Assembly: GCF_014200755.1 (NCBI RefSeq)
Contig: NZ_JACHCM010000004.1
Span: 124,001 to 188,000 of the forward strand
From: Rhodanobacter sp. ANJX3
GTDB lineage: Bacteria; Pseudomonadota; Gammaproteobacteria; Xanthomonadales; Rhodanobacteraceae
Direction of reading: 5' to 3'
DNA length: 64,000 bases
Under the pieces are notes generated by a model. The model made no database searches. It was given only the letters and a program-made list of their open reading frames with translations, and had not been told where the DNA came from. Below, piece after piece: positions 1 to 8,556 of this stretch (position 1 is its first letter; each line of letters opens with the position of its first letter). Made by a program: the position numbers and the translations under genes.

Positions 1-3
1 CAT

Positions 4-1257
4 TTATTCCCGCAACCGCGGTACCCCAAGCTCGCTGCGCTCTTCGATCGTGATCGGACGCGTGTCGACGCTGCTGTTGGGATTCAGCGGCAGCGGGTCG
101 GTAACCTCGCCGCGGGCGAAGGCCAACGCGTTGCGGTAGCAGCGGCTGGCCAGGGCGTCGTTGCCTTGGCCGGCGTGCAAATCGCCGAGGGCCTCCCACA
201 CCGATGCGCTGGGCGCGAGGGCGAGGACGCGCTGCAAATAGGTTTGTGCCTTGCTCCACAGCTTGAGGCGCAGGCACATGCGGCCCAGCGTGAGCAGCAG
301 GCTGGCGTCGTTGGGGTGACCGTCGAGCCAGCCTTCGGCGCGGCGCAGGCGGGCGTCGATGTCGTGGTTGCCGAGCGTGCCGTAGGTTTCGATCAGCAGC
401 GGCGACCACTCGCGGCGCAAGGCCGACTCGACTTCGTCCATCGCCGGCAGGATCAGCCCGAAGCTCGCCGCGCGGCGAGCATAGGCGTCGATGATGGCGG
501 GTACGCGGCGCTGCGCCTTGGGCAGCTGCGACCACAGCGTGTTGAGCGTGGCGCCATCGGGCGATGCACTGAGCGTGGCAACGAGTATTTTCGATTCCAG
601 CGCGTTGTAGGCGCGCGTGCCGAAGGCACCGCTTTTCTGCAGCGGCTCCAGCGCCTGGCGCGCGCGGCGCAGATCGCCGCTGGCCAGCGCGGCCAGCGCG
701 AGTTCGCGCCAACCGGCGGGCGTGAGGCTGCCGCTGTCCGACTCCGGCGCCAGCAAGGCCACCGCTTCGGCAAACTTGCCGTCGCGGCGCAGCGCGCGGG
801 CGCGCAGCACGCGGGCGCCCTTGGGCGCGGACTGGGCGGCCTGATCGAGCGATTCGAACGCACGCGCGTATTCGCCCCGACGCGAGGAGGCCTCGGCCGA
901 ACCCAGCAGAGCGGCGCCGCGCAAGCTGTCCAGACGCGAGGCACGATTCAGATCGCGCTCGGCGTCGCCGTGCCGGCCCTCGGCCAGCGCGATCAACCCA
1001 TCGTTCATGCGCTGACGGCTCACCCGCCGATGCCGCCGGGAGAACGCGCCGAACGGCCAGCGAATCAGCCACCACAGTGCGCTGAGCACGACCCAGAACA
1101 GCAGCAGCGTGAGGATCGCGGTGACCACGGTGCGTTCGGCGTACCAGCCATGCCACTGCACATAGACGTAGCCCGGATCATCGGCCGCCCAGTGCCAGCC
1201 GAACGCAACCAGCGCGGCGATCACCAGCAACAGCAATATCCAGCGCCACAGCTTCAT
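4..1257 (-). CDS. hemY: HemY-like inner-membrane TPR protein of haem biosynthesis
   Basis: The product is 417 aa. Two hydrophobic helices (about residues 4-22 and 43-64) flank the DPGYVYVQW segment typical of the HemY N-terminal domain, and a long alpha-helical TPR-like region rich in Ala, Leu and Arg fills the rest. Despite the shared symbol, this is the gammaproteobacterial HemY family and not the FAD protoporphyrinogen oxidase of Bacillus. It is thought to scaffold late haem enzymes at the inner membrane. The start codon overlaps the hemX stop by 4 bp (ATGA), so the two genes are translationally coupled. The stop TAA is followed directly by an ATG at positions 3-1, so another gene of the same operon probably begins at the window edge. 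Confidence 0.93.
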   Translation of the reverse strand: MKLWRWILLLLVIAALVAFGWHWAADDPGYVYVQWHGWYAERTVVTAILTLLLFWVVLSALWWLIRWPFGAFSRRHRRVSRQRMNDGLIALAEGRHGDAERDLNRASRLDSLRGAALLGSAEASSRRGEYARAFESLDQAAQSAPKGARVLRARALRRDGKFAEAVALLAPESDSGSLTPAGWRELALAALASGDLRRARQALEPLQKSGAFGTRAYNALESKILVATLSASPDGATLNTLWSQLPKAQRRVPAIIDAYARRAASFGLILPAMDEVESALRREWSPLLIETYGTLGNHDIDARLRRAEGWLDGHPNDASLLLTLGRMCLRLKLWSKAQTYLQRVLALAPSASVWEALGDLHAGQGNDALASRCYRNALAFARGEVTDPLPLNPNSSVDTRPITIEERSELGVPRLRE

Positions 1258-2393
1258 AGCTTGACTCCGTTGCCCGGGGCTGCGCTGCTGCCCGACGGCG
1301 CCGGCACCGTGCCGGTCGCATCCGGTTTCAGCGCATGCAAGGTGCGCAGATTGCGCAGCTCGGTCAGCGCCGCGCCCAGATGCACGGGCGCGCTGGGCGG
1401 CAGCGCCGCACCGAGCTGTTTCAGGGTGACGCGCGCCTGCTGCACGTCGGGATTGCTGTCGTCGAACTGGCTCGACAGCGCCACGTCCACGCGCTGCAGC
1501 GCGGCGGCGTAGGCGTTGGCATCGTAGGCGAGCAGCGCGGTTTGTGCCTGCGCCAGATCGAGCGAGGCCAGCTCGCGGGCGAAACGCGCATCGGCGACAG
1601 CGAGTGGCGCGCCGTTGGAGCGCTGCACGCTGATCACGCTGGCCAGCGCCTGCTTGATTCGCTGCCAGACGGTTGGCGATTGATCGTTGCTGGTCGGGCT
1701 GTCCAGCGTCTTCAGCGGCAGCGTGGCGAGGTCGCCGCGCAGTTCGGTCAGCTGCTGCAGCGCGCTGGCCTGGCTGGCGGGCTGGCTCTTGACCAGCGCA
1801 TCGCGCTCGACGGTGATGCTTTGACGCAGGCCGGCAAACGTGGCGTCGTTGACGCCGGCCAGAGTCTGATCGGCCAGGGTGTAGGCCGCGACCGCACCCT
1901 GCGCGTCGTGGAACAGCGTGTAGCGCTCGCCGGCCATGCGCAGCAGCGATTCGGTTTCGTCCAGCAGGGTGGCGTCCTGGCCGGACAGGCTCTTTTGCGC
2001 GAGCTTGGCCACGGCGTCTTCGAGATTGCGCGTGCGCTCGGCCTGACCGAGCAGCTCTTCGCGCAGCGAACGGTTGACCTGATCGGCATCGCTGAGGCGT
2101 TGATTGAGGCTGGTGCGCTCGCCGCTCACGCCGCTGAGCGTGGTTTCCAGCGCGGCCACGCGCTGCTGCAGCGTGGCCAGATTGCGGCTATCGACCGTAC
2201 TCACCTGCGCCTGCTGCCACTGCCGCCAGCCCACGTATCCGGTGCCACCGATGGCGATCAGCGCCAGCAGTACGGCCAGCGCCAGCGTGCCACCGCCGCG
2301 CGAACCCGGCTCATGTTTCGCTGGCACGGGGCGCATCGGTTTTGCCGGCATCGGGTCGACTGGGGCTGGATCGGGGCGGATGTTCTCGGGCAC
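1254..2393 (-). CDS. hemX: HemX-like membrane protein (uroporphyrinogen-III C-methyltransferase family name)
   Basis: The product is 379 aa. A Pro-rich cytoplasmic N-terminus (1-30) is followed by one transmembrane helix (about 34-54), a coiled coil (about 65-140) containing QQRVAALETTL-like heptads, and a periplasmic helical domain. This is the architecture of the HemX family. Databases often label the family uroporphyrinogen-III methyltransferase, but no SAM-binding methylase domain is visible here. It lies between hemD (110 bp upstream) and hemY (4-bp overlap). A structural or regulatory role in tetrapyrrole synthesis is inferred from this conserved neighbourhood. Confidence 0.9.
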   Translation of the reverse strand: MPENIRPDPAPVDPMPAKPMRPVPAKHEPGSRGGGTLALAVLLALIAIGGTGYVGWRQWQQAQVSTVDSRNLATLQQRVAALETTLSGVSGERTSLNQRLSDADQVNRSLREELLGQAERTRNLEDAVAKLAQKSLSGQDATLLDETESLLRMAGERYTLFHDAQGAVAAYTLADQTLAGVNDATFAGLRQSITVERDALVKSQPASQASALQQLTELRGDLATLPLKTLDSPTSNDQSPTVWQRIKQALASVISVQRSNGAPLAVADARFARELASLDLAQAQTALLAYDANAYAAALQRVDVALSSQFDDSNPDVQQARVTLKQLGAALPPSAPVHLGAALTELRNLRTLHALKPDATGTVPAPSGSSAAPGNGVKL

Positions 2394-2504
2394 GGCGTTC
2401 TCACTCGGGTTGTCTGCGTGGATCTACGAGCCATGCTACCAGCCCGTGCGTTCAGGGTCGTAGCGAGGCCTTGTGAAGGGCGCCATGAAGCGCTGGCGCG
2501 AGAA

Positions 2505-3266
2505 TCAGCCGACGCGCGCGGCGGCATCGAGCAGATCGGCCGAGAGCGCCGACTCGGCACGCATGACGCGACCGAAACCGGCAGCGCTGGCTGCCGCGGC
2601 CAACCGTTCGCTGCTGACCACCGCCGTGGTCGCCAACAGCCGGGCCAGCGGCAGCGGCGGCAGCAGCCGCCAGAGATGACTCAGCGCCTCGGCACTCGAC
2701 AACAGAATCAACGCCGAGGTCGGTAGCTGCAGCAGCGCATCGACGTGGCGACGATCGAGCCGCGGCGCCACGCGCCGATACACGTGCAGCTCGCGCAGCT
2801 GCGCGCCGCGCGTCGCCAGCTGCTCGCCCAGCAAGCCGCGGCCACCGGGCGCACCGATCAGCGCAACCCGTTTGCCGGCCGGCTCGCGCAGGGCCGGATG
2901 ATCGAGCAGGCCTTCGCTATCCTGCCTTGCAGGTACCCATGCGACATGCATGCCGTGCCTTTGCAGCGCGCTTGCGGTACCTTGCCCCACGGCCAGCACG
3001 GTCGCGGACGAAAGCAGCGGCGACAGCGCGGCAGCGAACGCTACCGCCGCAGGGCTGGTGAAAATCAGCAGATCGTCGGCAAGGGCATGCTGCAACGCTG
3101 CACGGGCTACAGCCTGATCGGACACACCGCGCAGCGACAGGCCCGGCAGCAGCATCGGCACGCCGCCGCGGGCACGCACCCTGCGCGCCATCGAAGCAGC
3201 CGTACCGGCGGGGCGTGTGATGACCACCGTGCGGCCGCCCAGATCCGGGGGAGTTTGCCGCTGCAT
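2505..3266 (-). CDS. hemD: Uroporphyrinogen-III synthase HemD
   Basis: The product is about 253 aa. It catalyses ring closure and D-ring inversion of hydroxymethylbilane to uroporphyrinogen III. It shows the family N-terminus (GRTVVITRPAG), the central FTSPAAV segment and the VVSSERLAAAA segment near the C-terminus. I place the start at the ATG at 3266 because GAGG lies just upstream. An in-frame ATG at 3293 would add nine residues but has no ribosome binding site. The gene heads the hemD-hemX-hemY group. hemC, often immediately upstream in gammaproteobacteria, is not here: the upstream flank is occupied by a divergent thioesterase gene. Confidence 0.9.
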   Translation of the reverse strand: MQRQTPPDLGGRTVVITRPAGTAASMARRVRARGGVPMLLPGLSLRGVSDQAVARAALQHALADDLLIFTSPAAVAFAAALSPLLSSATVLAVGQGTASALQRHGMHVAWVPARQDSEGLLDHPALREPAGKRVALIGAPGGRGLLGEQLATRGAQLRELHVYRRVAPRLDRRHVDALLQLPTSALILLSSAEALSHLWRLLPPLPLARLLATTAVVSSERLAAAASAAGFGRVMRAESALSADLLDAAARVG

Positions 3267-3354
3267 CTTCGCCTCGCATCCACTTCTCGCCATTGGCCGT
3301 AAGTGTAACGACCTACCTACAATCGGGTATTCACCCGTATGGACAGAGCCTCAC

Positions 3355-3852
3355 GTGAGCACCATCGATCTCCCAACGCACAACCTCGCCCGTCAAGCAA
3401 AGCAGCTGGTGCAGTTCATGCGCGATGAAATTCCCATGGCGCTGGCGATGGATATCCGGCTGGGCGACTGCGATGAGGACCATCTGGATCTGCTCGCCCC
3501 GCTCGCACCCAACGTCAACGACAAGGGCAGCGCGTTCGGCGGCAGCCTGGTCAGCGTCATGACCCTCAACGGCTGGGCGCTGGTGGAGTTGGCCCTACGC
3601 CGGCACGGCGAGGACTGCGACCTGTTCGTCGGCGAGTCCAGCGTGCATTACCTGACGCCGGTGCTGCGCGATTTCCGCAGCGAAGCCAAGCTCTCGGCGC
3701 AGGCGGACTGGGCGACGTTTTTTCGCACGCTGGATACGCGTGGGAAGGCGCGCATCGAGGTGGTTTGCTCGGTGCCCGGCGAACACGGTAAGCCGGCGGC
3801 GACGCTATGCGCCCGCTTCGTCGCCAAACGGCGCAGCGCACAGGCGTCTTAA
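3355..3852 (+). CDS. YiiD_C-type hotdog thioesterase
   Basis: The product is 165 aa. The segment NVNDKGSAFGGSL followed by TLNGWALVEL and a later SVHYLTPV is the signature of the putative thioesterase domain found at the C-terminus of E. coli YiiD; here it stands alone. The likely activity is hydrolysis of acyl-thioesters, with unknown substrate. I chose the GTG start at 3355. Earlier in-frame starts would overlap the divergent hemD start, and an internal ATG at 3418 would cut into the first helix. A TACAAT box at 3318-3323 could be its -10 element. Confidence 0.82.
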   Translation: MSTIDLPTHNLARQAKQLVQFMRDEIPMALAMDIRLGDCDEDHLDLLAPLAPNVNDKGSAFGGSLVSVMTLNGWALVELALRRHGEDCDLFVGESSVHYLTPVLRDFRSEAKLSAQADWATFFRTLDTRGKARIEVVCSVPGEHGKPAATLCARFVAKRRSAQAS

Positions 3853-3947
3853 CGACACCGGACGCCGGCAGCGGCTTGAGGCAGAATAGATCAGTCAACA
3901 GCCAACCCTTCGCCAAATCGCTGTCATACCGACTGAGGCTACCCGCC

Positions 3948-4364
3948 ATGCGCCGCGTACTGAGCATTCTTGCCCTTGCCGCTTTGCTTCTGGTCGCCGG
4001 TTGCGCCACGCAGAGCCGTACGGAAACGCTTAACACCACGCTGACGGCCTATGCCAGCACGGTGCGCTGGGGCGATTTTCAGAGCGCCACCATTTTCCTC
4101 GACCCGAAGACGCGCGCCGACAAAATGCCCACTGCGCTCGACCTGGCGCGCTACAAGCTGGTGCAGGTCAGCGGATACGACGCTGGCAACGGTCCCGTGC
4201 CCGACGGTGAAAACCAAGTGCGGCAGATCGTGCATATCAACCTGATCAACGTCAGCACACAGTCCGAGCGCAGCATCATCGACCGGCAGACCTGGCGCTA
4301 CGACGAAACCACCAAGCACTGGTGGCTGACCAGCGGGCTGCCGGACATCACGCAGCAGCAGTGA
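3948..4364 (+). CDS. Small lipoprotein of unknown function
   Basis: The product is 138 aa. It has a signal peptide with a lipobox ending in LLVAGC, so it is predicted to be lipidated at Cys20 or thereabouts, and there is no Asp after the Cys to retain it in the inner membrane. The mature part of about 115 aa is mixed alpha/beta with a conserved-looking WRYDETTKHWWLTSG segment near the end, somewhat like NTF2-type folds. GAGG at about 10 nt from the ATG supports this start. I do not recognise a named family. It lies alone between a thioesterase and a rhodanese gene. Confidence 0.8.
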   Translation: MRRVLSILALAALLLVAGCATQSRTETLNTTLTAYASTVRWGDFQSATIFLDPKTRADKMPTALDLARYKLVQVSGYDAGNGPVPDGENQVRQIVHINLINVSTQSERSIIDRQTWRYDETTKHWWLTSGLPDITQQQ

Positions 4365-4417
4365 CCGCCACAGGTTCGCCGCTTGGCAGCGCCGCCCTGC
4401 CTGACCCGCACTGCCCG

Positions 4418-4423
4418 TATAAT
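4418..4423 (+). promoter_or_regulatory. Perfect TATAAT -10 box upstream of the rhodanese gene
   Basis: A consensus -10 hexamer lies 48 nt before the ATG of the rhodanese-like gene. No good -35 hexamer is seen at 16-18 bp spacing, so this is a candidate only. Confidence 0.4.
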
Positions 4424-4470
4424 CGCCGGTTTACCCGAACAGCCGCACTTCACGCGGCAGTGGAACCACG

Positions 4471-4917
4471 ATGAACGATTTTCTGCACAAGCTGCCCGAA
4501 TTTATCGGCAACCACGCGGCGCTCTCCGCTCTGTTCGCAATCCTGCTGCTGGCGCTGATCGTCATGCAGATCACCGAACTCTTCAGCAAGACCAAGGTGC
4601 TTACGCCTGCCGGCCTGACCCTGCTGATCAACCGCGAGAACCCGCTGCTGGTCGATCTGTCGGCTGTGGTCGACTTCGAGAAAATGCACGTGCCCGGCGC
4701 CAAGCACGTGCTGATGAGCCAGTTCGATCCAGCCAACAAGGATCTGGCCAAGGCACGCGAGCTGCCGGTAGTGGTGATGGACAAGGACGGCCGCGGCAAC
4801 TCGATCAAGGCCTCGCAGCAGCTGGTCAAGGCCGGCTTCACCCAGGTCTATACACTTGGCGGCGGCGTGCTCGCCTGGCAGCAGGCGCAGCTGCCGCTGG
4901 CCAAGGGCAAGAAATAA
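4471..4917 (+). CDS. Membrane-anchored rhodanese-like protein (YibN type), active-site Cys absent
   Basis: The product is 148 aa. One N-terminal transmembrane helix (about 17-36) is followed by a single rhodanese domain (about 45-145) with the PLLVDLS, HVPGAKH and YTLGGGVLAW motifs. In an active sulfurtransferase the catalytic loop starts with Cys (CxxGxRS). Here the aligned position is Asp104 in VVMDKDGRGNS, so thiosulfate sulfurtransferase activity is not expected. The size and layout match E. coli YibN, which is also membrane-anchored. The grxC-secB-gpsA genes that follow yibN in many gammaproteobacteria are missing here; the next gene is convergent. Confidence 0.88.
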   Translation: MNDFLHKLPEFIGNHAALSALFAILLLALIVMQITELFSKTKVLTPAGLTLLINRENPLLVDLSAVVDFEKMHVPGAKHVLMSQFDPANKDLAKARELPVVVMDKDGRGNSIKASQQLVKAGFTQVYTLGGGVLAWQQAQLPLAKGKK

Positions 4918-4980
4918 ACGGCGCGTTCTGGAACGTCTGTGGTCAAACCCGTTGCAACGCGTGCGGCGGGCAAGCCGGCA

Positions 4981-6033
4981 CTAAAGATGGTGAATCCCGG
5001 CGCGGCCGTTGAGTATCTGCGCCAGCACGTCGGGCGCGTACTCGAACGAGTCGTAGTACAGGCGATCCTCGGGCAGGCCGGCCTGCAGAAACAGCTGGTG
5101 TCCGGCCTCGATCATGGGTGGCGGTCCGCTCATGTAGACGTCGTAGCCGGACAGCTGCGGGTGATCAAGCAGCACCACTTCGTGCACCAGGCCGCTGCGC
5201 ATGCCGCCGGCCTGTTCGGGGTCGGACACCACCGCGTGAAAATGCAGGTTCGGCGCCGCCTCGGTCCAGCGCTCCGCCAGAGCGGGCATGTAGATATCCG
5301 CCGCGCTGCGCGCACCCCAATAGACGTGCATCGGCCGCCGTGTGCCCAGCGCAATGAAGTGCTCGACGATGGCCTTGATCGGCGCAAAGCCGGTGCCGCC
5401 GGCCATGAAGATCATCGGCCGCTCGGAATCCTCGCGCGGCACAAAGGTGCCTAGCGGCCCCTCGATGTGCAGCATGTCGCCCACTTTGAGGCTTTCGTAG
5501 ACCCACGAGGTGAAACCGCCACCGATGGCCCGACGCACGTGCAGCTCGATCATACCGTCGGCCTGCGGGCCGTTGGCGATAGAGAACGGCCGATGCTTGC
5601 CGTTCTCCAGGATCACGTCCAGATACTGGCCGGGCACCCAGTTGAGCTTGATTTCGCCCGGCGCCGGCAGCAGGTGCAGGCCGACCGCGTCGCTGGCCAG
5701 TTGCCACTTTTCCGCCACGACCACATCGAGCTGGCGTCGGGCGATCGCTTCGACCGAGGTCACTTCGCGCACGTCCAGCAGCAGGTCGCTGGTTGCGGTG
5801 GCCTGGCACAGCAGCACGGCGTGATGAGCCTTGTCGCTGGCGCTCAGTGCGATCGGTGGGTTGTGCGTGTATTCGCATTCGCCCTGCAGCAACGTCGCCT
5901 TGCAGCTGCCGCAGACGCCCGAGCGGCAGGAATACGGCAGCGCAATACCGGCGCGCTGGGCGGCCTCAAGCACAGTTTCATCGGCCGCGATGGCGAACTG
6001 GCGACCGGAGGATTTGATGGTGGCAGTGAACAC
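4981..6033 (-). CDS. 2Fe-2S/FAD/NAD(P)H reductase, CDP-6-deoxy-glucoseen reductase-like
   Basis: The product is about 350 aa. The N-terminal plant-type ferredoxin domain has cluster ligands Cys36, Cys41, Cys44 and Cys76 (PYSCRSGVCGSC and LLCQA). A ferredoxin-reductase module follows, with RPFSIAN for flavin, GGTGFAPIK for NAD(P)H and a C-terminal MSGPPPM motif. The order ferredoxin-FAD-NAD is that of AscD-like reductases and of oxygenase reductase subunits. A role in dideoxysugar synthesis is only a database-style label: no partner dehydratase is nearby, so the electron acceptor is unknown. The start is uncertain. GTG at 6033 is the only plausible in-frame start just before the ferredoxin fold, and the nearby ATG is out of frame. 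Confidence 0.85.
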   Translation of the reverse strand: MFTATIKSSGRQFAIAADETVLEAAQRAGIALPYSCRSGVCGSCKATLLQGECEYTHNPPIALSASDKAHHAVLLCQATATSDLLLDVREVTSVEAIARRQLDVVVAEKWQLASDAVGLHLLPAPGEIKLNWVPGQYLDVILENGKHRPFSIANGPQADGMIELHVRRAIGGGFTSWVYESLKVGDMLHIEGPLGTFVPREDSERPMIFMAGGTGFAPIKAIVEHFIALGTRRPMHVYWGARSAADIYMPALAERWTEAAPNLHFHAVVSDPEQAGGMRSGLVHEVVLLDHPQLSGYDVYMSGPPPMIEAGHQLFLQAGLPEDRLYYDSFEYAPDVLAQILNGRAGIHHL

Positions 6034-6106
6034 CCGAGTTTTCCCGATGCATTGTCGCGGCGGTGACAGCGGACAACAATGGCGGTTCGACTGGCAGGAA
6101 TCAACA

Positions 6107-6568
6107 ATGACGACATCTACCACTCCGATCTGGAAACAGAGCACCGACCTCGAGCGCATCAACGCGTGGAACGTCAACACCGCCATGGAGGTACTCGGCA
6201 TCCGCTTCACCGCGGTCGGCGACGACTGGCTGCAGGGCACGATGCCGGTCGACCGACGCACACACCAGCCGTTCGGCCTGCTGCACGGAGGCGCCTCGGT
6301 GCTGCTGGCCGAAACGCTGGGCAGCAGCGCGGCGATGCTCACGCTCGATCCGGAAAAAGAGCTCACCGTGGGCCTCGACATCAACGCCAACCACATCCGC
6401 GGCGTGCGCAGCGGTATCGTCACCGGTACCGCCCGACCCTTCCACCTTGGCCGCACCACTCAGGTGTGGGAGATCCGCATCGAAAACGAGGAAGGCTCGC
6501 TGGTTTGCGTGTCGCGACTGACCATGGCCGTGGTGCCCGCCCGCGTGATCGGCGCGGCGTCGAAGTGA
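6107..6568 (+). CDS. PaaI/YbdB-type hotdog thioesterase
   Basis: The product is 153 aa. It has the PaaI-like motif QPFGLLHGGASVLLAE, with the catalytic-type acidic residue following the HGG turn, then LDINANHIRGV and a C-terminal strand set. Families with this motif hydrolyse aromatic or aliphatic acyl-CoA or aryl-carrier-protein thioesters (PaaI, EntH, MenI); the substrate cannot be read from sequence. AGGA six nt before the ATG at 6107 supports this start. The gene is divergent from the ferredoxin-type reductase, with the starts only about 70 bp apart, so they share one promoter region. Confidence 0.9.
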   Translation: MTTSTTPIWKQSTDLERINAWNVNTAMEVLGIRFTAVGDDWLQGTMPVDRRTHQPFGLLHGGASVLLAETLGSSAAMLTLDPEKELTVGLDINANHIRGVRSGIVTGTARPFHLGRTTQVWEIRIENEEGSLVCVSRLTMAVVPARVIGAASK

Positions 6569-6590
6569 GCCGGCCTATCGTGAGCACGCT

Positions 6591-7538
6591 TTGAACCACG
6601 ACGCGCCCTACGCCACGCTCACGCCGGACTGTGTGCTCGATGCCGTCGGCGCCTGCGGGCTGTGGACCGACGGCCGCCTGTTGGCGCTGAACAGTTACGA
6701 GAACCGCGTCTGGCAGGTCGGTATCGAGGACAGTTCACCGGTCATCGCCAAATTCTACCGGCCCGGCCGCTGGACGAATGCCGCCATCGCCGAGGAACAT
6801 GCGTTCACTCTCGAACTGGCGGCGGCCGAGCTGCCGGTGGTCGCGCCGCTGAGTTTCAGCGATCGCAGCCTGCTGGAGCACGCAGGGTTTCGTTACGCGC
6901 TAACGCCGCGGCGCGGCGGCCGGGCGCCGACGCTGGAATCAGCCGATCAACTGCAGTGGCTGGGTCGACTGATCGCGCGGATGCACGTTGTCGGTGCGCG
7001 CCAGCCGTTTGCGCATCGCGGCACGCTCGATCGCGCGACGATGGTGCGGCCGTCGATGCAGGCGGTACTCGGTTCGTCGCTGCTGCCGGCGTCACTGCAT
7101 GACCACTACCGTGCAGCCGCCGAGCGGCTCGATGGCGCGATCGAACAGCGGCAATCGGCGATCGGCCCCCTGCGCCAGCTGCGCCTGCACGGCGACTGCC
7201 ACCCGGGCAACGTGCTGTGGACGGACGACGGCCCACACTTCGTCGATCTCGACGACGCGCGCATGGGTCCGACCGTTCAGGACCTGTGGATGCTGGCCAG
7301 CGATGCGCGCCAGATGGAGGCCATGCTCGACGGCTATCGCCAGTTCCGCGATTTCAACGACGACGAGCTGATGCTGGTTCCCGTACTGCGCGCGATGCGG
7401 CAGATGCATTACGCCGCATGGATCGCCACGCGCTGGCGCGACCCGGCGTTCCCCGCGGCGTTTCCGTTCGCGGTCGAATCGCGTTGGTGGGAACAACATA
7501 TTGCCGACCTGCATGAGCTGGCCGATGAACTGGCGTGA
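6591..7538 (+). CDS. srkA: Stress-response kinase A (YihE/RdoA family)
   Basis: The product is 315 aa. It has the aminoglycoside-phosphotransferase fold of SrkA: an N-terminal lobe with SYENRVWQVG, a catalytic loop LHGDCHPGNVLW and a metal-binding DLDDARMGP, followed by the C-terminal helices. E. coli SrkA is a Ser/Thr kinase that protects cells during stress. The only suitable start is TTG at 6591; the tempting GTG at 6580 is out of frame and runs straight into a stop. It follows the thioesterase by 22 bp and may be co-transcribed with it. dsbA, its neighbour in E. coli, is not present. Confidence 0.92.
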   Translation: MNHDAPYATLTPDCVLDAVGACGLWTDGRLLALNSYENRVWQVGIEDSSPVIAKFYRPGRWTNAAIAEEHAFTLELAAAELPVVAPLSFSDRSLLEHAGFRYALTPRRGGRAPTLESADQLQWLGRLIARMHVVGARQPFAHRGTLDRATMVRPSMQAVLGSSLLPASLHDHYRAAAERLDGAIEQRQSAIGPLRQLRLHGDCHPGNVLWTDDGPHFVDLDDARMGPTVQDLWMLASDARQMEAMLDGYRQFRDFNDDELMLVPVLRAMRQMHYAAWIATRWRDPAFPAAFPFAVESRWWEQHIADLHELADELA

Positions 7539-7679
7539 TGCTTTTTTGCACGAATGACGTTCGCCCGGCCAGCATCGCCATCCAAAACGTCAATCGCTTC
7601 CAAACGTCGCGCAGCAAAGTCGAGAGACGGGTGTCGGCAGCACTTACAATGACGTGTTTTTTTTATTTCGGAGTGACGC

Positions 7680-8117
7680 ATGCGCCTGGTTCTTTTCCGC
7701 CTGATCGGCATCCTGGAAATCGCGGGCGGATTCTACGGAGTGGTGGCCGCGCTGCGCCGACTGCTGCCGCTGGGCTCGACCCATGAAAGCATCTTCGCGC
7801 TGATCGATCTGGCGGTCTTCGCGTTCGTACTGATCGCCGGCGTGCTGCTGCTGGACAACAGCGAACGCGGCATCGCCTTTTCGCGCTGGGCACAGCTGCT
7901 GCAGGTGCCGCTGATCGCGACCTCGGCCTTCAGCTATGCGCTGTCCAGCGGCGCGTTCGTCAACGTGTTTTCGACCCTGCACTTGCCGCCGCATTTATTG
8001 CTGGATTCGCATTTCGGCACACAGGGTTTCGTGCTGGCCACCAGCGGCCCCGGCACCTCGCGCATCGGTATCAATTTGCTCGCCCTGCTGTCGTGGTTGG
8101 CGCTACGATTCCGCTGA
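7680..8117 (+). CDS. Small integral membrane protein, unknown
   Basis: The product is 145 aa with about four hydrophobic segments (roughly residues 3-25, 38-60, 70-90 and 125-142). GGAG precedes the ATG by six nt. The loop between segments three and four contains LHLPPHLLLDSHFGT, which may be re-entrant. I do not recognise a family or function. The gap before it (7539-7679) holds a T-rich stretch but no clear promoter. Confidence 0.72.
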   Translation: MRLVLFRLIGILEIAGGFYGVVAALRRLLPLGSTHESIFALIDLAVFAFVLIAGVLLLDNSERGIAFSRWAQLLQVPLIATSAFSYALSSGAFVNVFSTLHLPPHLLLDSHFGTQGFVLATSGPGTSRIGINLLALLSWLALRFR

Positions 8118-8141
8118 ACCTTTCACACAAGGCAAACAGCC

Positions 8142-8477
8142 ATGGCCCGTCCGAGCTTTATCGAATTGCCCGCCGCCGATATCGACGCCGCCAAACAGTT
8201 CTACTCGAACGCGTTCGGGTGGGCACTGACCGATTTCGGACCGAGCTACGCCTGCACCATGACCGGCGACGTCGATGTGGGCCTGCAGGGCGATATGACG
8301 GAGGCGCCGCGCGCGCCGCTACCGGTGATCGCTGTGGATGATCTGGAGGCCGCGCTGGTGGCGGTGACGGCCGCCGGCGGCACCATCGTCAAACCCACCT
8401 TCGACTTTCCCGGCGGGCGCCGCTTTCATTTCGCCGATCCCAACGGCAACGAGCTAGCCGTGCTTCAGGCCGATTGA
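8142..8477 (+). CDS. VOC/glyoxalase-fold protein
   Basis: The product is 111 aa. It starts with FIELPAADIDAAKQFYSNAFGW and ends with RFHFADPNGNELAVLQ, the two hallmark repeats of the vicinal-oxygen-chelate fold (metal ligand Glu near the C-terminus). It is a single-domain protein of the common size. VOC proteins range from glyoxalase I to antibiotic-resistance and dioxygenase proteins, and nothing nearby points to a substrate. It lies 24 bp after the membrane protein gene and could share its transcript. Confidence 0.88.
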   Translation: MARPSFIELPAADIDAAKQFYSNAFGWALTDFGPSYACTMTGDVDVGLQGDMTEAPRAPLPVIAVDDLEAALVAVTAAGGTIVKPTFDFPGGRRFHFADPNGNELAVLQAD

Positions 8478-8556
8478 ATGCGGCAAACAGAGCGCGGCGA
8501 CGCGTGCGCGGCAAATCGCTAAGCTGAGGTCAACCGATGACCTGGCTGGATACGCG

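Noticed and set aside
4383-5012. A glutaredoxin (grxC) after the rhodanese gene, expected from yibN synteny
   Set aside because: No CPYC-type motif in any frame between 4917 and 4981 or in the overlapping frames.
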